Origin: Sambucus nigra
Lineage: Eukaryota; Streptophyta; Magnoliopsida; Dipsacales; Adoxaceae
Assembly (NCBI GenBank): GCA_949130495.1
Contig: OX422215.1
Span: 532,563,755 to 532,627,754 of the forward strand
DNA length: 64,000 nt
Direction of reading: 5' to 3'
Position numbers and translations under genes: made by a program. Of this stretch, positions 33,721 to 46,681 are shown piece by piece (the stretch's first letter is position 1; every line of letters begins with the position of its first letter). Under the pieces are notes generated by a model, which ran no database searches, had not been told where the DNA came from, and saw only the letters and a list, made by a program, of their open reading frames with translations.

Positions 33721-34240
33721 CTTTTGAACAGTAGACCCCACAGGCACCACCAGTAGTAGAGGGTACATTTTCTATTCATGGGCATGAGGGTAGGATAACA
33801 TCGGGGAATCACATTATCTCATAGCGACCAAATTTATACAAGCTACCGGCCTATTAGAGACAACCGATAGTCTCCTTATATGTGTAGAGTCACCGATGGG
33901 TAGTGGGTCGCTTATACATTCGATCTGTAGGGGTGTGGACATCGATGTGGGTAGATTATGCTTAGTCCCAAATGTCCTTGTATTATATATGGAGGGGTAT
34001 GATGTGATATTTGGTATGAACTGGTTAATTGGATACCGGGCAATGGTGGATTGTTTCGAGAGGAATATTGTGTTCTCAATTCCATGGTAGGAGATGTTCT
34101 TAGTAGAGATGCCTCTTCCTGAAGGCGGGTCAAGCACACATTTATACTACATTGGGGAGGATACCTTACATGAGGTGGTTTTTTCACTAGACTTGATTCC
34201 AGTAGTGAGGGAGTTTGAGGATATATTCGAGGAGATACCT
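33721..34240 (+). pseudogene. Chromovirus D protease region, broken
   Basis: The frame 33896-34090 carries VLVLYMEGYDVIFGMNWLIGY and AMVDCFERNIVFSIP, the C-terminal half of the chromovirus protease (consensus DVILGMDWL). The active-site DSG block upstream is not recognisable because of stops and shifts. Confidence 0.65.
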
Positions 34241-35480
34241 AAATGCCGCCTATTCAATAAACAGAGTTCGTGATTGACCTAGTGTCGGGTATGATCCCTA
34301 TAGCTCGAGCACCTTATTGCATGGCCCCATTCGATATGAGGGAGTTGAGGGAGTAGATTCATCAGCTCCTGGGGCAGGGTTTTATTAGACGGAGTGGATG
34401 GATTGCTTTGGTTGTGTATCTATTACAGAGAGTTGAACAAGGTCACGAACCAGGATAAGTACCCATTGCCTCAGATCAATGACCTATTTTTCATCCTGAG
34501 GGGAACAACTTACTTCTCCTAGATCGATATGAGGTCCGGTTATTATCAGTTGCGTGTTAGAGAGGAGGACGTTCCTAAGACTGCTTTTCTTACTCGGTAT
34601 GGGTCATACGAGTTTAGGGTGATGCCATTCGTGGTCATCAATGCGCCAGCAGTATTCATGGACTTGATGAACTGGTTCTTTAGGGAATTCCTTGACCAGT
34701 TTATGATTGTGTTCATCGATGATATTTTGGTTTACTCTCTCTCGGAGGATGATCACGTTGAGCATTTGCAGATAGTTTTACAAACACTACGGGATCTCTA
34801 GTTGTATGCCAAATTTGAGAAATATGGGTTTTTACTTTGAAAGGTGCAGTTTCTGGGCCACATTGTGTCTGACAAGGGTATAGCAGTTGATCAGAGTAAG
34901 GTATCGACGGTGAAGGAATGGGGATAACCCATGACACCGACCGAGGTTCGTAGTTTTTTAGGGTTGGACGAATATTATAAACGATTCATTTGGGGTTTTT
35001 CAAAGATTGTGGGTTCGCTGATGAATCTGACTCCCAAGGGGATGCCTTTTGTTTGGAATGACCATGGTATGTTAGCCCTTAATGAGCTAAAGGACAAATT
35101 GACCTCAGCACCTATACTTGCACTACCTAGGGGAGGAGTGGAGTACCGTGTCTACACTGATGCATCCTTGCATGGACTTGGGGGTGTATTGCAGTAGCGA
35201 GAAAGGGCTATAGCTTATGCATCTCGCAAGTTTAACCCCCATGAGAGGAATTATCCCACGCATGACTTGGAGTTGGCCACAGTTGTCTGTACGTTAAAGA
35301 TTTGGAGGCACTATCTGTTGGGGGAGAAGTTTACCCTATTCATGGACCATAAATCCCTTCAGTATCTTTTCATGTATAAAGATCTGAACATGAGTCACGG
35401 AGGTGGTTGGAGTTTGTGAATGATTACCAGTTTGATATTCAGTATCATCCTGGGAAGGCTAACATGGTGGTAGACACATT
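34241..35480 (+). pseudogene. Chromovirus D reverse transcriptase and RNase H, broken
   Basis: 34529-34801 has [32 protein letters not shown] and the catalytic FIDD box ([10 protein letters not shown]). 34931-35197 has TEVRSFLGLDEYYKRFI and the RNase H start YRVYTDASLHGLGGVLQ. RNase H continues in another frame with [20 protein letters not shown] and [14 protein letters not shown]. Frameshifts and stops separate the pieces; the FIDD residues are intact. Confidence 0.8.
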
Positions 35481-36799
35481 GAGTCGATGACTCGCGGGGA
35501 GATATATGAGGTGTGGAAGGTGAAGTGGAGAGATCTTCGACATAATAATGAGGTTTGTAGAGTGTGCATGTCCTTCTTAGGTGTCATGCCTGAGGTTGTG
35601 ATGAGGGTGGTGAGAGCACAGGGTGGGGATCAGTATTGCCAGGACAGGGTTTGATAGTTGTTAGCTGATGGGGCAGAGTCGTACTCGATCAGTTCAGAGG
35701 GTGGTTTTCATTTTAATGGGAGACTCGTGGTCCTAGAGGATGAGTATTTGAGACATGTAGTGATGTCAGAGGCTCACACGTCCAGATTCGAGGTACATCT
35801 CGTTAGGAATAAGATGTACCAGGATATGCGTATGCAGTATTAGTGGTTGGGAATGAAGCAGTACATATCAGAGTTTGTTTTGAAGTGTATAACCTACCGT
35901 CTTGTGAAGGTAGATCACCAGAGACCGACATGGAGGTTACAACCACTCGAGATTCCCATGTGGAAGTGGGAGAGTATCTCCATAGATTTTATTACCGGGT
36001 TTTTATTGTCGCAGTGTGGTCACGACTCCATATGGGTGATAGTGGATTGATTAACTAAAAAGGAACATTTTCTTTCAGTTCATACGGACTCTAAGACGAG
36101 GCAGTATGAACAGTTGTTCAATTCTGAGATAGTATGATTACACGGGATTCCGATTAATATTGTGTCTGATCGGGATAAGATCTTTGTGTCCCATTTGTGG
36201 CAGAGACTTCAGGAGGCGATGGAAACGGATTTATGATTGAGTACAAAGTATCACCCACGGACATATGTGCAGACTTAGAGGGTTAATTATATGCTTGAGG
36301 ATATGTTGCAGATGTACATACTTGACTTCGGGGGAGGATGGGAGCAGTACCTTTATTTGGTGGAGTTTGCCTATAACAACTCCTACTAGTACACTATTGG
36401 CATGACACCATTCGAGGCATTGTACGGTCTGCCTTGTTGTTCACCCGCTTGCTGGTTAGAGGTGGGGAACAACAAGTTATTGGGGACATAGATGATTCAG
36501 GACACCACTGCCAATATTGAGCTGATTTGAGGGTGCATCCGTATAGCTCAAGACAAGAAGAAGAGTTATACCGATACAGAAAGGAGGCACATAGAGCTTG
36601 AGGTTGGTGACCAGGTGTTGGTGCGGGTATCTCCCATGAAAGGGGTGATGAGATTCAGTAATAAGGGGAAGCTAGTGCCGAGATATGTGGGATCGTTACC
36701 GATTATCGAGAGGGTAGGACTAGTAGCTTATAGGCTGGGACTACCAAAGCATCTACAGCGGATCCATGATGTGTTCCACGTGTCATTACTGAAGAAATA
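35481..36799 (+). pseudogene. Chromovirus D integrase, broken
   Basis: The frame around 35847-36050 shows PLEIPMWKWESISIDFITGF (first Asp), then IWVIVD and LTKKEHFL. The second Asp lies in IPINIVSDRDKIFVSHLW. The block containing the Glu is partly lost (STKYHPRTYVQT then a stop). 36615-36800 keeps the C-terminal GPY/F-like part LVRVSPMKGVMRFSNKGKL, PRYVGSLPIIERVG and QRIHDVFHVSLLKK. Several stops break the frame. Confidence 0.8.
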
Positions 36800-36829
36800 A
36801 TAGAGGAGTGAGCTGGCCTTCTGGCATAT

Positions 36830-37020
36830 TCCATTGGAGGAGATCGACTTGCATCCATATATCTCGTATGAGGAGAGACCGATGGCAATACTTGATCATA
36901 GTGAGTGTAAGCTACGGTCTAAGGTGGTACCCTTATTTAAAGTTCAGTGGGGGCACCACAATGTTGATGAATCGACGTGGGAGCGAGAGGATGACATGTG
37001 AGAGGAATATCCATAGTTAT
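36830..37020 (+). pseudogene. Chromodomain of element D
   Basis: After a frame change, the last 60 residues read MAILDHSECKLRSKVVPLFK, VQWGHHNVDESTWEREDDM and, after a TGA, EEYP. This is the chromodomain fused to integrase in Tekay/Del chromoviruses (pattern VLW-x-H-x2-EATWE-x-E-x2-M-x3-YP). In this family it is thought to steer integration toward marked chromatin. Confidence 0.75.
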
Positions 37021-37062
37021 TTACCACAGGTATGTCCCAGTTTCGAGGGCGAAATTTCTTTG

Positions 37063-37075
37063 TAAGGGGAAAGTA
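37063..37075 (+). other. Polypurine tract of D
   Basis: TAAGGGGAAAGTA abuts the 3' LTR; preceded by GAGGGCGAAATTTCTTT, the chromovirus end motif also seen in C and G. Confidence 0.75.
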
Positions 37076-39937
37076 TGTAATACCTCGTATTTCTGAGCAT
37101 TTAAAATTTAATTAATTCGGTAAAATTTTAAATTACACGTGTGACGTAATTTAAAGAAATAAAATATTACGTGTTGGTCAAATTATTAATCGTAGATAAA
37201 TGATTAACGTATATTGAATAAAATTACTAAGTGAATAGTGATTTAGCATTTTACGTCATAGTAAGTGACAGTGACGTGACAGTGGAATATCTCAATTAGG
37301 TGTCATGCGTGGACTATATGAGGTCGAGATAGGAAATTATTTCAAAGTAACTCGGTTGATGATTTTGAAGTCACAATTGATTCCAAAAGGGTCAAAATAG
37401 TCAGAAAAGTGTACCCAAGGGTAGTATATGGGTCTTAGAGTGATTTTAGACTAAACTAGCATCACGAGAGGCCATTTCAGTCATTTGAGAGATTAGGGTA
37501 GATAGGAGTCCGAAATTCTAAGTGTTATATCTTCCCCTTGGGTTAGAGGCTAGGTAAAAACAAAAATTATAAAGATAAGAGGTCATATGAGGGGAAGATG
37601 AGGAGAAAACCAAGGCTTCGCACACAAGTTCTCACCTCGAACGTAGCCGAATTCGTAACCGGAAAAAGGGAAGACCAACTCGATCATCCTAATCATGAAA
37701 TTAGACCTGCATGATAAGGCAAGTGTTTATCTTGCATTTTTTGATTTAGTTATAATACCCATGTAGAGTATGGATTATAATATCATGATTTTAATTGTGT
37801 TCTTGAGGTTTAAGTGAATAAAACTCATGAATTAAGATAGGATTGCATGTAGAATGGATCCATTAATACTAATAACTCATAATCAGATGATGTGTGATGA
37901 TTACCATGTCATAAATATTTAAGTATGTAGGAAGAATAATGAAAACTAGGGTTTTTGATAAATATTGGATCTAATTTATTCTTGGGTGTTTTCTTAAGGA
38001 TTTATTGTGTTAAAAGCATTAGAAACAATCTTTGTACGTATGAATGATGATGAGTTAAGTTGGTTGGGAGTTTTGGAGTCTTACATGAAAGTTATATAAA
38101 CAAAAATGGTGAAAAACGCAACTACGAAGGGGCCGAATCGATTCGGTGGGCGAATCAATTCGGCCTTTGGGCGAATCGACTCGATTTTCCCAGAATTGAG
38201 AAATTTCCCTTTTTAAGCCCTGAACTTATGAATAATTAATGGGGAGACTTTTGGTACATCTTTAAATCATAATGAGGATTATATTGAATTACAGTAGGCC
38301 TAATGTGGGATAGTGTCTTAGCCATAATGAGAGAATTAAGGAGAATACCTGTGAGTTACGAATTATAAAAATAATGAATTCAAGGGAATGAGAACGAATC
38401 ACGGAGAGAAGTGAATCTAGTGTTTAGACCAGTAGTGTATGAGTGTATTAGCTACTGATATTATTAAGGAATAACTAGGACCCTCGGGGTTGTGAGCGAT
38501 ACCCAGAAAAATATAACGAGAGGCTAAAATGGTAATTGTTTGTACGATGAGTATGCGAGAGATATATTATGTACGGACTTATATGATGGTGTGCGTGTAA
38601 ACCTACTGATTTATATACATATATAGGTTGTGTGAATACCTATGGTTGTGATCGACTGTGTGTGTGAACAAACCTATGCTGCCTACCATTTGGAGGATTC
38701 CACGTAGAAGGCGATCGCACCTTGGTGATTCCAGCGAAGTCTGAATTTATGCCCCAGAATATGGAACATAGGGTGGCTCACTATGTGTCGTGTATTAGTG
38801 GGACCGACATGTCATTTGGGTACGCTAGGTATGTGCGTATACCAAAGGCTTAGAACCATATTCGCCTCCATTGTGTGTTGATTTATTTTTTAGGTTCGAG
38901 GAGACAAGTCAAATCATTGGTCCTTGATTTATTACGAAATGTACATAGACTCGATCGGAGAGTATGCCAGCATTACGAGGGGCCATTCTGGGGATGCTAT
39001 AGTTGTATATATTATATGTGTGTTAAATATATACAACTAAGTTATATCCACTCAGGTGTGTGATAACATAACTGATAGATTGTGTACATCTAAATGTAAT
39101 TAAGTATAGAAACTTAACTGATTGAATCAATAATACTACATGGGACATATTACTAATTGATATTGTGGTAGCGTGTAGTATGGGCATTATGAGAGAGCTA
39201 GACATATTGAGGTTATGTAGATACATAATCTAGTGGTAATGGGTAGCATATCTAGATAAGGTACATTAGGCGTGCATATTAGTTGAGAGGTGAGGATCTC
39301 AAGGGAGTGTACGTGTAAGTAACATGTGTATCTAATAACGGATTTAAATTTGATTTAAACACTTAAAAAAATATTTTCAAACTCTTTTCTTGGCCTCCGA
39401 ACCGTGTCAAAATATTTTTAAAACCTTTTAGGTGTCCAGCCACAGGGACGCCAAGCTTGGCGATTCTATCCAGGGATGCATAGCTGCAACATTTATAGTG
39501 GCATGTAAGAGTTGCTTTAGATTCTTCAGCTCATTCACTTCTAGATAGGATTTATCTAAGTATTTCATTTGGTCGTGTTTCCCCTTCAGACTATTTACTT
39601 CACCAGTTTATTTGCCAGACTCTATTTGGATTCAGCTTTATTGTGTCAGACTTATATTGGATTGTTTGGGAACCGATGATTTATTTGGTCTCATTTATTT
39701 TTGTATCTGTCGTGTGATTGATCAGATTATATTTGTGTGGATGGTGTAGCTAATTTATTTTATTTCCGCATCTTGTTATAATAATGAAAGATAAAATTTG
39801 GCATCGACTTAATTTAACATAGGTGATTAGTAATTAAAATCTTTTTCGACAATGATGCTAAGAATGAACCAGATAGGATTACTGTTTGTTTTAATGAAGG
39901 ACTGATCACTCGTGGTTAGAATTGGCGGGGTGTCACA
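37076..39937 (+). mobile_element. 3' LTR of chromovirus D
   Basis: 2862 bp, TGTAATACCTCG to GGGGTGTCACA; collinear with the 5' LTR but heavily diverged. It has a roughly 35-bp partial duplication near 39350-39430 not seen in the 5' copy. The palindromic cluster (CCGAATCGATTCGGTG) is at about 38125-38185. Confidence 0.8.
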
Positions 39938-40241
39938 GTTTTCTACTACGATTCTTGAGGTGAGATTCAACAGTTAGAGAATGGTATTTTTTAAGATGTT
40001 AATGAGTTGGGGATTTTGTGTGGAGGCCATGACAATCATTTGCTAGACTGAGGCATCATGTCTATTTTGAAGACCTCCTGTTCAGTTCTTAAAGTCAACA
40101 TGGTTATTCTAGGGAGTTTGATCCTAGGCTAACTATGGGTCTTAACACCATGGAATACCTCGATCAAAGTGTATAGTTAACATGAGACCATGGATCGCTC
40201 ATATTGGATTTGGGCAGTAGAGGAGGCTGCTTCCTATGGCA
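39938..40241. other. Short gene-free stretch
   Basis: About 300 bp between D and the E-family LTR. No domain recognised; a few protein-like stretches in different frames are too short to support a gene. Confidence 0.3.
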
Positions 40242-41684
40242 TGACTAGGTCAAAGACATATAGAATAAGGCCTCGGAGTTTGAAAAGTCCAAGGTTATAA
40301 AAATATATGCGAACTCATGACGTGCTAGTTGGTAAGGATGATATGAACAAACAAAAAGTCTAATTTTACATTTTTCAATTTTAAAGATTAAAACTTTAAA
40401 CAAATTATCCTTGTAAAAACTTTGAACCAATTTTAAACCTTTGTTATCAAAAACTGATTTATCCAATTTTATTTTTCTAACCTAAAGCATACATCTAGGT
40501 GATAAGAAAATAAAATAAATACATCCAAACACAACACCTCGAAGTACGATGAAAATCACAAAGTAAAAAATCTCGGACGACCCATCCAAACAGATCACTA
40601 TGATACGGGATTAAAAAAGTTAACAATGGACTTACTCAACGACTCGATGCCCACAAGCCTTGATGCTTTTTTCAATCTTTGACCTATCCTCTATAGTGAA
40701 ATGCAGGAGTCCTCCCACACAAGCTATTAGAACACATGAGTCCATGCACGTCTCAGTATTCACTGATGAGGCTCAACAACTGTCAAATAGGAACACAAAA
40801 TCCACTATTTCTTCACCGCAACACCACAACACGGAGTCCACTGCATGTAAACATCAAGTACGAGATCCACCGTATGAAATAGGTTCTCTTCAGATGTAGA
40901 AAATAAAACTTTGGTGCCTAGACTAAAGATCTCAGAACATATGAATATGAAGAAGTTGGATCTTTAAACTCAAAGGGTGAAACAAGAGTTTTGGAACTTT
41001 AGTAAACATATACGAAAGCATTTTTCGCCAAAAAGTTCTTAAAAATCTGAGTTCAACACAACTTAAATAGTACGAACATGAATTTTGAGGCATAAAACTC
41101 GTTCGTATAAAAGCATAAGGTCGTTCGAATGAAAACATAGTTTTGTTCTAACGACTTCAAGTCCCGTTTGAACGATAACCCATTCTTGTTCAAAAATTCT
41201 TCTAATGACCTTCCAATGACTTTGGTCCTCATTGACAGAGGATTCTTATTTGATGGCGTTCAAATCTCATTCCAATGAGATCTTAATGTTGTTTTAATGA
41301 GACAAAGGTTGTTCTAATGAAAATTCTATTTTTGTTTGAACAAGACTTAAATTTTATTCTAACGAGATTAAAACCAAAAAATATTTTTTTTAAAAAACAT
41401 TTAAAAATAGTTCCAAATGATTATGATTTTAAAAAAACAAACAACCTTAAAAATATCTAAGGACTATATTTCATAATGCATTCATTCCTGTGAGATCCTT
41501 TGTAAATGTGAAGATAAACACAACACAATGTAACCATTATTTGAAGCTTGGTCGTTCCGTCTTCATGAAACACATCATAGGCTTATGGGATCTACAAAAC
41601 AAAGCCTAACCTATGACTCAAATATTTTGTCTGAAATTACACCAATCACATACAAATTGACTCGATTGGAAATTTGTCTTAACA
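40242..41684 (-). mobile_element. Second LTR of the E family (solo or truncated)
   Basis: Aligns with 161-1705: shared order of CTCGGACGACCCA, ACTCGATGCCC..AGCCTTGATGC, repeated TTCGAA/TTCTAACGA motifs, CCTATGACTCAAAT, and a closing ATTGACTCGATTGGAAATTT..TTAACA. The right edge (41684) is well supported; the left edge is a guess, because the first 200 bp are poorly conserved, no PBS is visible and the flanks do not show a TSD. Confidence 0.6.
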
Positions 41685-43360
41685 ATATATGTCGCAGACT
41701 ATGAGGGAGAACCATGGGAGATTGAGCTACGGGGGCAGCCCGGGAATTGAGACCCTGGAAAATTGAGCCATAGGTCACTGGGGAATCTAAAGGGTTGGGA
41801 AATATTATTCTTTCCTTTCCTTATTGATTATAATGCATAATTATTATTCTCTATTTTATCAATTACATTATATGATGTGTATATCTTATTCCCTAGTAAA
41901 TAGTAACTTTGGTATGTGACTGAGGACCTTTGAGTTAACCCTTGCTGAGCCATTAGAGCTAACCCCCTCTTATATTCTTTATTTTCTTAGGTTAGGAGCC
42001 GAGGACAGTTTTAGAGGCCGCGAAGTTCATAAAGATCTTGGAGTTATCTTGCATAGTTCTTTAGGAGTGCTTATATAGCCTTCACTCTTAGTTGTACTCA
42101 TTTAGCTTTATAGTTTATATTGATGAAAGAAAGACTGATTTTATTGCATTTATTAGAGACTATTATGGAACTAATGACATTAGAAAGATCTAGTTGATGA
42201 TTCTTCTCTTATGGTGTAATGTTATACTAATGAACTACTAAATCTGCTAGCTGTCATGTAGAAGTCGAGGCCCTTTACAGGCTGCGGAAGTATAAGAATT
42301 GCCATATATTGTTTAAATTTTAAATCCTCGTGAGATCCGGTGACTTAACGTTTACGACCGACTAGGGAAGTCCACGGGACATTTCATTGTGTTTGTGTGT
42401 GTGTGTGAGAGAGAGAGTTGGTTTCATAACAGGTGTGTGAGAACAATGTGATGACCCTAATTTCCTCATAATTTTAAATTTATCTATATATATGTTTTAT
42501 TTGTATTAATTTACATTGTAACGGACAAACTAGGAATGTAAAATGTTTAAGGTTTAACTATAAATATAAAGTAATTGTATTAGATCTATAAGTAACATAT
42601 TTGAAGGTTAAATTATAATGAGTTTAAATTTTTAATGTTAAAATGTTGTAAGGTCAAACACTAAAATTCAAAGGTTGTGTCGTAATTACTAAAATATTCA
42701 AGTTGAAGTTTGATAACAATAACAACAATTAGAGATTAAACAAAAAAAGATTAAAGATTAAAAATAAATAAACTAAAAAATAATATTTAAAGTAAACAAA
42801 TAAAATAATAAATATTAATTTGATTATAAACTTAATTGTTCGCCTTTCATCTAAATCATTTCCTTGGAAGGAAGTCACTTGGCGAGAGAGGTAGAATTAC
42901 TATTTAAGTAAGTTAAAGAGTATTGAATGGTTGTAAACACGATAAGAGATCTTTTAATATTTTTAATGTAAATCGAAATATATTAATTAATGATATTTTT
43001 GTTGGCAAGTAGCTGATTGCATAAAGTTGAAAGGGTAAATTTAGTTAGAGCAAAAACACTTAATATACGTTTGTGTGCATTTATAATTAGTATATATTTA
43101 GATATAATAATCATAATCATAATAATATAAAAATGTAAAAACATAAATATTTACATTAACTCATAAACAATGGAGCGAGAGATGGGTAATTCTAATAACC
43201 CATAAGCTCCCGTATCCCTTTTATATCCTGTATGCCTAAAAAATTTACGTACCGAAAGAATCTTTACATCAATAACTTAACTCGGGAATATATATAGAGC
43301 GCCTTATCAATACAAAATACTCAGGGAACTCAAAGACGAGTTAAATATCTCAAAACAACA
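41685..43360. other. AT-rich gene-free stretch with LTR-like tail
   Basis: 41685-42470 resembles the 3' half of a plant LTR (GAGCCATTAGAGCTAACCCC, then TCGTGAGATCCGGTGACTT) and ends in a GT/GA microsatellite at about 42392-42417. 42471-43360 is very AT-rich without coding signal or recognisable repeat partner. Where element F begins cannot be placed. Confidence 0.3.
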
Positions 43361-46255
43361 CTGAGAAACCTAATATTTACCCTATTAACCTTCAAGTTTT
43401 GGAAATTGCCAAATTACCCCTATAAGTTTGAACATATTTGTTCAACCCTATAAACTACTCTTATAATCTAATCCTTACCACCAAACTCACCCATATTACC
43501 TATAATTAGAAAAATTATAGAAAACATCCCTAAAAGTTTGAGAAATTCCATTTTTACCGCTTAAACTTTCAAAAGAATACGTGAAAAGCCTTAAAAGGAC
43601 CCCATAACTACCCAAGGACAAAAAACTAAAAAAATAATTTTTACACCAACACCCCGAGGTAATTTTGGAATCATGATAGCCTAGTGAGCAACTTAGTCAC
43701 ATGAAATAACATGGTAGCCACATACTCTCATAAGCTCCCAAACAATAAAAACAAATGAAACTTGCTTGAAATCCACCACCACCTACACCAATCAACTTTC
43801 CTCACCAAACATTATATAAACCCTAAGTGACAACAGTAAAAACTCACACCTTAATAATCAAACTCAAACAAAAGTTTAATCCATTTTGTTATCGTATCAT
43901 TTTATGTGGAATTTCTGTTCTTTTTCATTTGGTTGAACTTCTGCACCTTCATAACTTCAATATATACTTTTACGTTAAGTTTTTAATGTAGGTTAAGCAC
44001 TAAAAAGGCTTTATTATCAGAAACCTCTATTAAAGTTTGACCTTCAATGGTGGAATTTATACTGTTGACTTTGAACCAGTTTCAAAGTGGGTGAACTTAA
44101 GCTCTTGGTCTAAGGAACCTAAGTGCATAATTTGATCCCAGATTTATTCCCTTTTCATGATCCAAACTAAAGATTTATAGTTACGCCATTCAAAACTATA
44201 GAAACCAAATTCGTGCCAAATTGTAAACAATTAAGCAGAAAACCAACATAGTTTGAATTATTTTTCATCATAAAACACCAATTTAAGTAGTCCGTTGTTT
44301 GAATTTTATCAAAAAACCATGAGTATGCTGGTCAAATTTAGCCATTTTTCCAAAAAATCAATAGCTCGCTACAATCCACCTCAATCTCAAAAACTTATAT
44401 GGTTGGATTGCTCAAAAAAATTAGGGAGGTTTGATTCACTAATCGAATAAAATGGTGTTCGGTATAAGGATTTATTCAAGGTCAAAGTTTATCAAAACCC
44501 TAGGTCAAATGTTCAAAAGAAGATGATGAACAGTTTCACACACGTAAGCGTGTGAGTCAAATCAGGCACATGCAATGTTTGACCTAACGCGTGAGAGTGC
44601 ATCCCCAATCCATTGTCCTTAATTTTTTTTCCAAAATATTTATTTTAATGTTTTTTTTTCAAATTGGTATATTACATCACCTTATTTGGATACCCAGAAA
44701 GCATTTTCCAGAGAAACCTAAAGAAAGCTTAAGTTTTTAAGTTTTTAAATTGCGCAAAACCCCTATACGTTTTGACCTTTGAATTTTACCCCCATAACTT
44801 AAAACCAATCCCTCTAATAAAAATACAACAAATATTTCTCTTGCATCAATTCCCAAAAAGATTACAAGTAAAAAATGTAAATAAACTTTTTTTAAAAAAT
44901 AAATAAACACTTATCCTATTAACTTTATATTTTAAAACCAAATTACATATTGTCCTTATCCATTACTTTATGACTAAGTCTCTAAGCCTTATAATAATTT
45001 ACCCGATTTCATAATTCCCTTGCTCACAACCTTATATAACAGGTTCAAACCAAAACAAAGCCCGAAATTGAAAAGTAGGTCATTCTACTTCACTATTATT
45101 TCACGTATGTGCCTTGATATAATGAAATTGTTTATATCACTGTGTGCTCACTCATAAACTTTGGTTCTCATTATTTAAACTCATTTGTAAAGTTCACAAA
45201 AGCCGTTCAATGTTGATTTAATCTCTATGGGAACCATATTAACCCCGTGATTGTGTCAAACTGATGATTTCATTATACACCATGATTTCATTAAACCCCA
45301 TGATTTCATTAAACCCTGGTAGCATACTTTATAATTCAGGGAATAAACTATCATTTTATTACGTGAAATCTATTTGGCCTGAGGACTCTAGTTTTGAGTG
45401 CCTATTTTTTTTTACCGTATGGATACCTTCTCTTCATAGTTATGCTGCATTGTTACTTTATCTCCAAAGGTTTTTGATGGATGTTATTATAAGTGTATTA
45501 CTACGCCGTTAATGCCTCTATAACCGATCATTATGGGTTATCTTGTTATTGAAAAGTCTGAACATTTATCTTTATGACTCAATATGCCTTATACCTAGTT
45601 ATAATCACCATACTCCCTTTTGCGATATCAACTGATTCCTTTATATCATTGCTTATTATGGTTGATATTTCATAATGTTTTATATTTCTTTACTTGCAAT
45701 TTCTTATAAACTGTGGCTCATATCATTATGCTGTCAACCTCTGAGTTACTAATTGTTATAGGATTAAAATTATCTACTTGGCAAAGTTTTCCTTACCATT
45801 TTCCATTCCATATAGAAAGTGAGCTTGAAAAAGGAGAAATACACCCTCCCCTATAGATTTTCTATCTATTATGCCCAAGAAAACATATTCAGTTACGTAC
45901 GCGTGGGCGGTAATTAACAAAGACAACAACATATAGTGGAATATATTTACTACCACATACCAACTTATGTAAAATCAAATGTACCCTTTACTTCTATTGC
46001 ATGAGACTCTAGAATAATGTAATAAGGTGCAATTGCACCATGTTTGAATAAAGGTTCATTTTTTGCCTGAAACTTTATTTACGATTATGATTATTATTTT
46101 ATTATTATTATCACCATATTCAGAATATCAGGTGTGAGAACATACTATCAGAGTGAGCACCATGTTTATTATGCCTATGCGGGACTTAAGATAACATACT
46201 AGTTATTTTATTTTCATAACTTCTTTGTTACATTGACTTTTTCTATCTTCCAGAC
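43361..46255 (+). mobile_element. LTR-like promoter modules upstream of chromovirus F
   Basis: Two U3-like modules occur in the same orientation: 43361-43830, ending at TATA box ATTATATAAAC (43811), and about 44650-45045, ending at CTTATATAACAGG (45031). Both contain tracts of the type AAATTACCNNTATAAGTTTGA rich in CCCTAAA and CCCATAA. A third relative lies at 54.3-54.8 kb. The first is followed by a leader shared with 54.8-55.24 kb (CTTTGAACCAGTTTCAAAGTG / CTTTAAACCAATTTCAAAGTG). This is long-LTR sequence, but its ends are not resolved. Confidence 0.45.
43811..43821 (+). promoter_or_regulatory. TATA box, first F-type module
   Basis: ATTATATAAAC after a C-rich stretch and followed by AAGTGACAACAG; equivalent in position to CCTATAAAAT at 54777. 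Confidence 0.4.
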
Positions 46256-46681
46256 ATGAATATATGGGATGAGATTTATCTAGACATGCAGGACATTAGT
46301 CATGAGTAGTTTGATCAGACTATTAAGGATGAAGGGTATGCAAAATTTCGTAAAACCATTTGAATCATTGATCGTAAGTGGGATATCACAACTCCTAACA
46401 TAAAACATTGTCTTATAATTAGTCGACTGATTGGGGAAGAACAAGAAACAAAGCTAGCTCAAAGGCATTTTGAGGTCCTAAAAATGCTTTAACAAGCTAT
46501 TCACCTAGCATGGGATGGGGCTCCTGAAAAAGAACTTGTTATTACTCTACCGTCGTATCCTATAGACTATGGATCCGTAGAATCATCCTTAAGTTTCTTT
46601 GCCTCCACTTCCTCATCTTCAAGTTCCACTTTTGGAGAGTCCGAACTGAAGAATGATCAAGTAGTGCCTCAACTCGTTTGA
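46256..46681 (+). pseudogene. Unrecognised 141-codon ORF with three internal stops, behind a 3' splice-like site
   Basis: ATG at 46256 stays in frame to TGA at 46679-46681 except for TAG (46307), TGA (46361) and TAA (46490). Each of the three is one C-to-T change from CAG, CGA and CAA, which suggests a decayed coding sequence rather than chance. It opens MNIWDEIYLDMQDISHE, has a basic middle (GYAKFRKT, IDRKWDITTP), a Glu-rich helix (LIGEEQETKLAQRHFEVLKM) and a Ser-rich tail (FASTSSSSSSTFGE). Immediately upstream is a T/C-rich tract ending in TTCCAG, like a 3' splice site. No family is recognised. It lies between LTR-type promoter sequence and the F gag, so it may be a leader or accessory ORF of that element or a captured exon. 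Confidence 0.4.

Larger units (their letters stand above)
29425..39937 (+). mobile_element. Ty3/gypsy chromovirus D (Tekay/Del-like), old
   Basis: Order: 2.8 kb LTR, degenerate PBS, gag, PR, RT, RNase H, integrase, chromodomain, PPT, 2.9 kb LTR. LTR ends TGTAACACCC and GGGGTGTCACA. Flanks gttta (29420-29424) and gtttt (39938-39942) fit a 5-bp TSD with one mismatch. The LTRs have diverged at very many positions and nonsense codons are numerous, so the insertion is much older than C. The C-terminal chromodomain sets the lineage. Confidence 0.85.

Noticed and set aside
39938..40241. Possible copia coding fragment (scattered protein-like stretches)
   Set aside because: No domain motif recognised; stretches are in different frames and shorter than chance allows one to interpret.
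161..41684. Idea that the E-family LTRs at 161-1705 and about 40242-41684 are the two LTRs of one 41-kb element
   Set aside because: The gag start and PBS lie to the left of the first copy, so its element extends left. The second copy has no PBS or PPT next to it. Two separate insertions are simpler.
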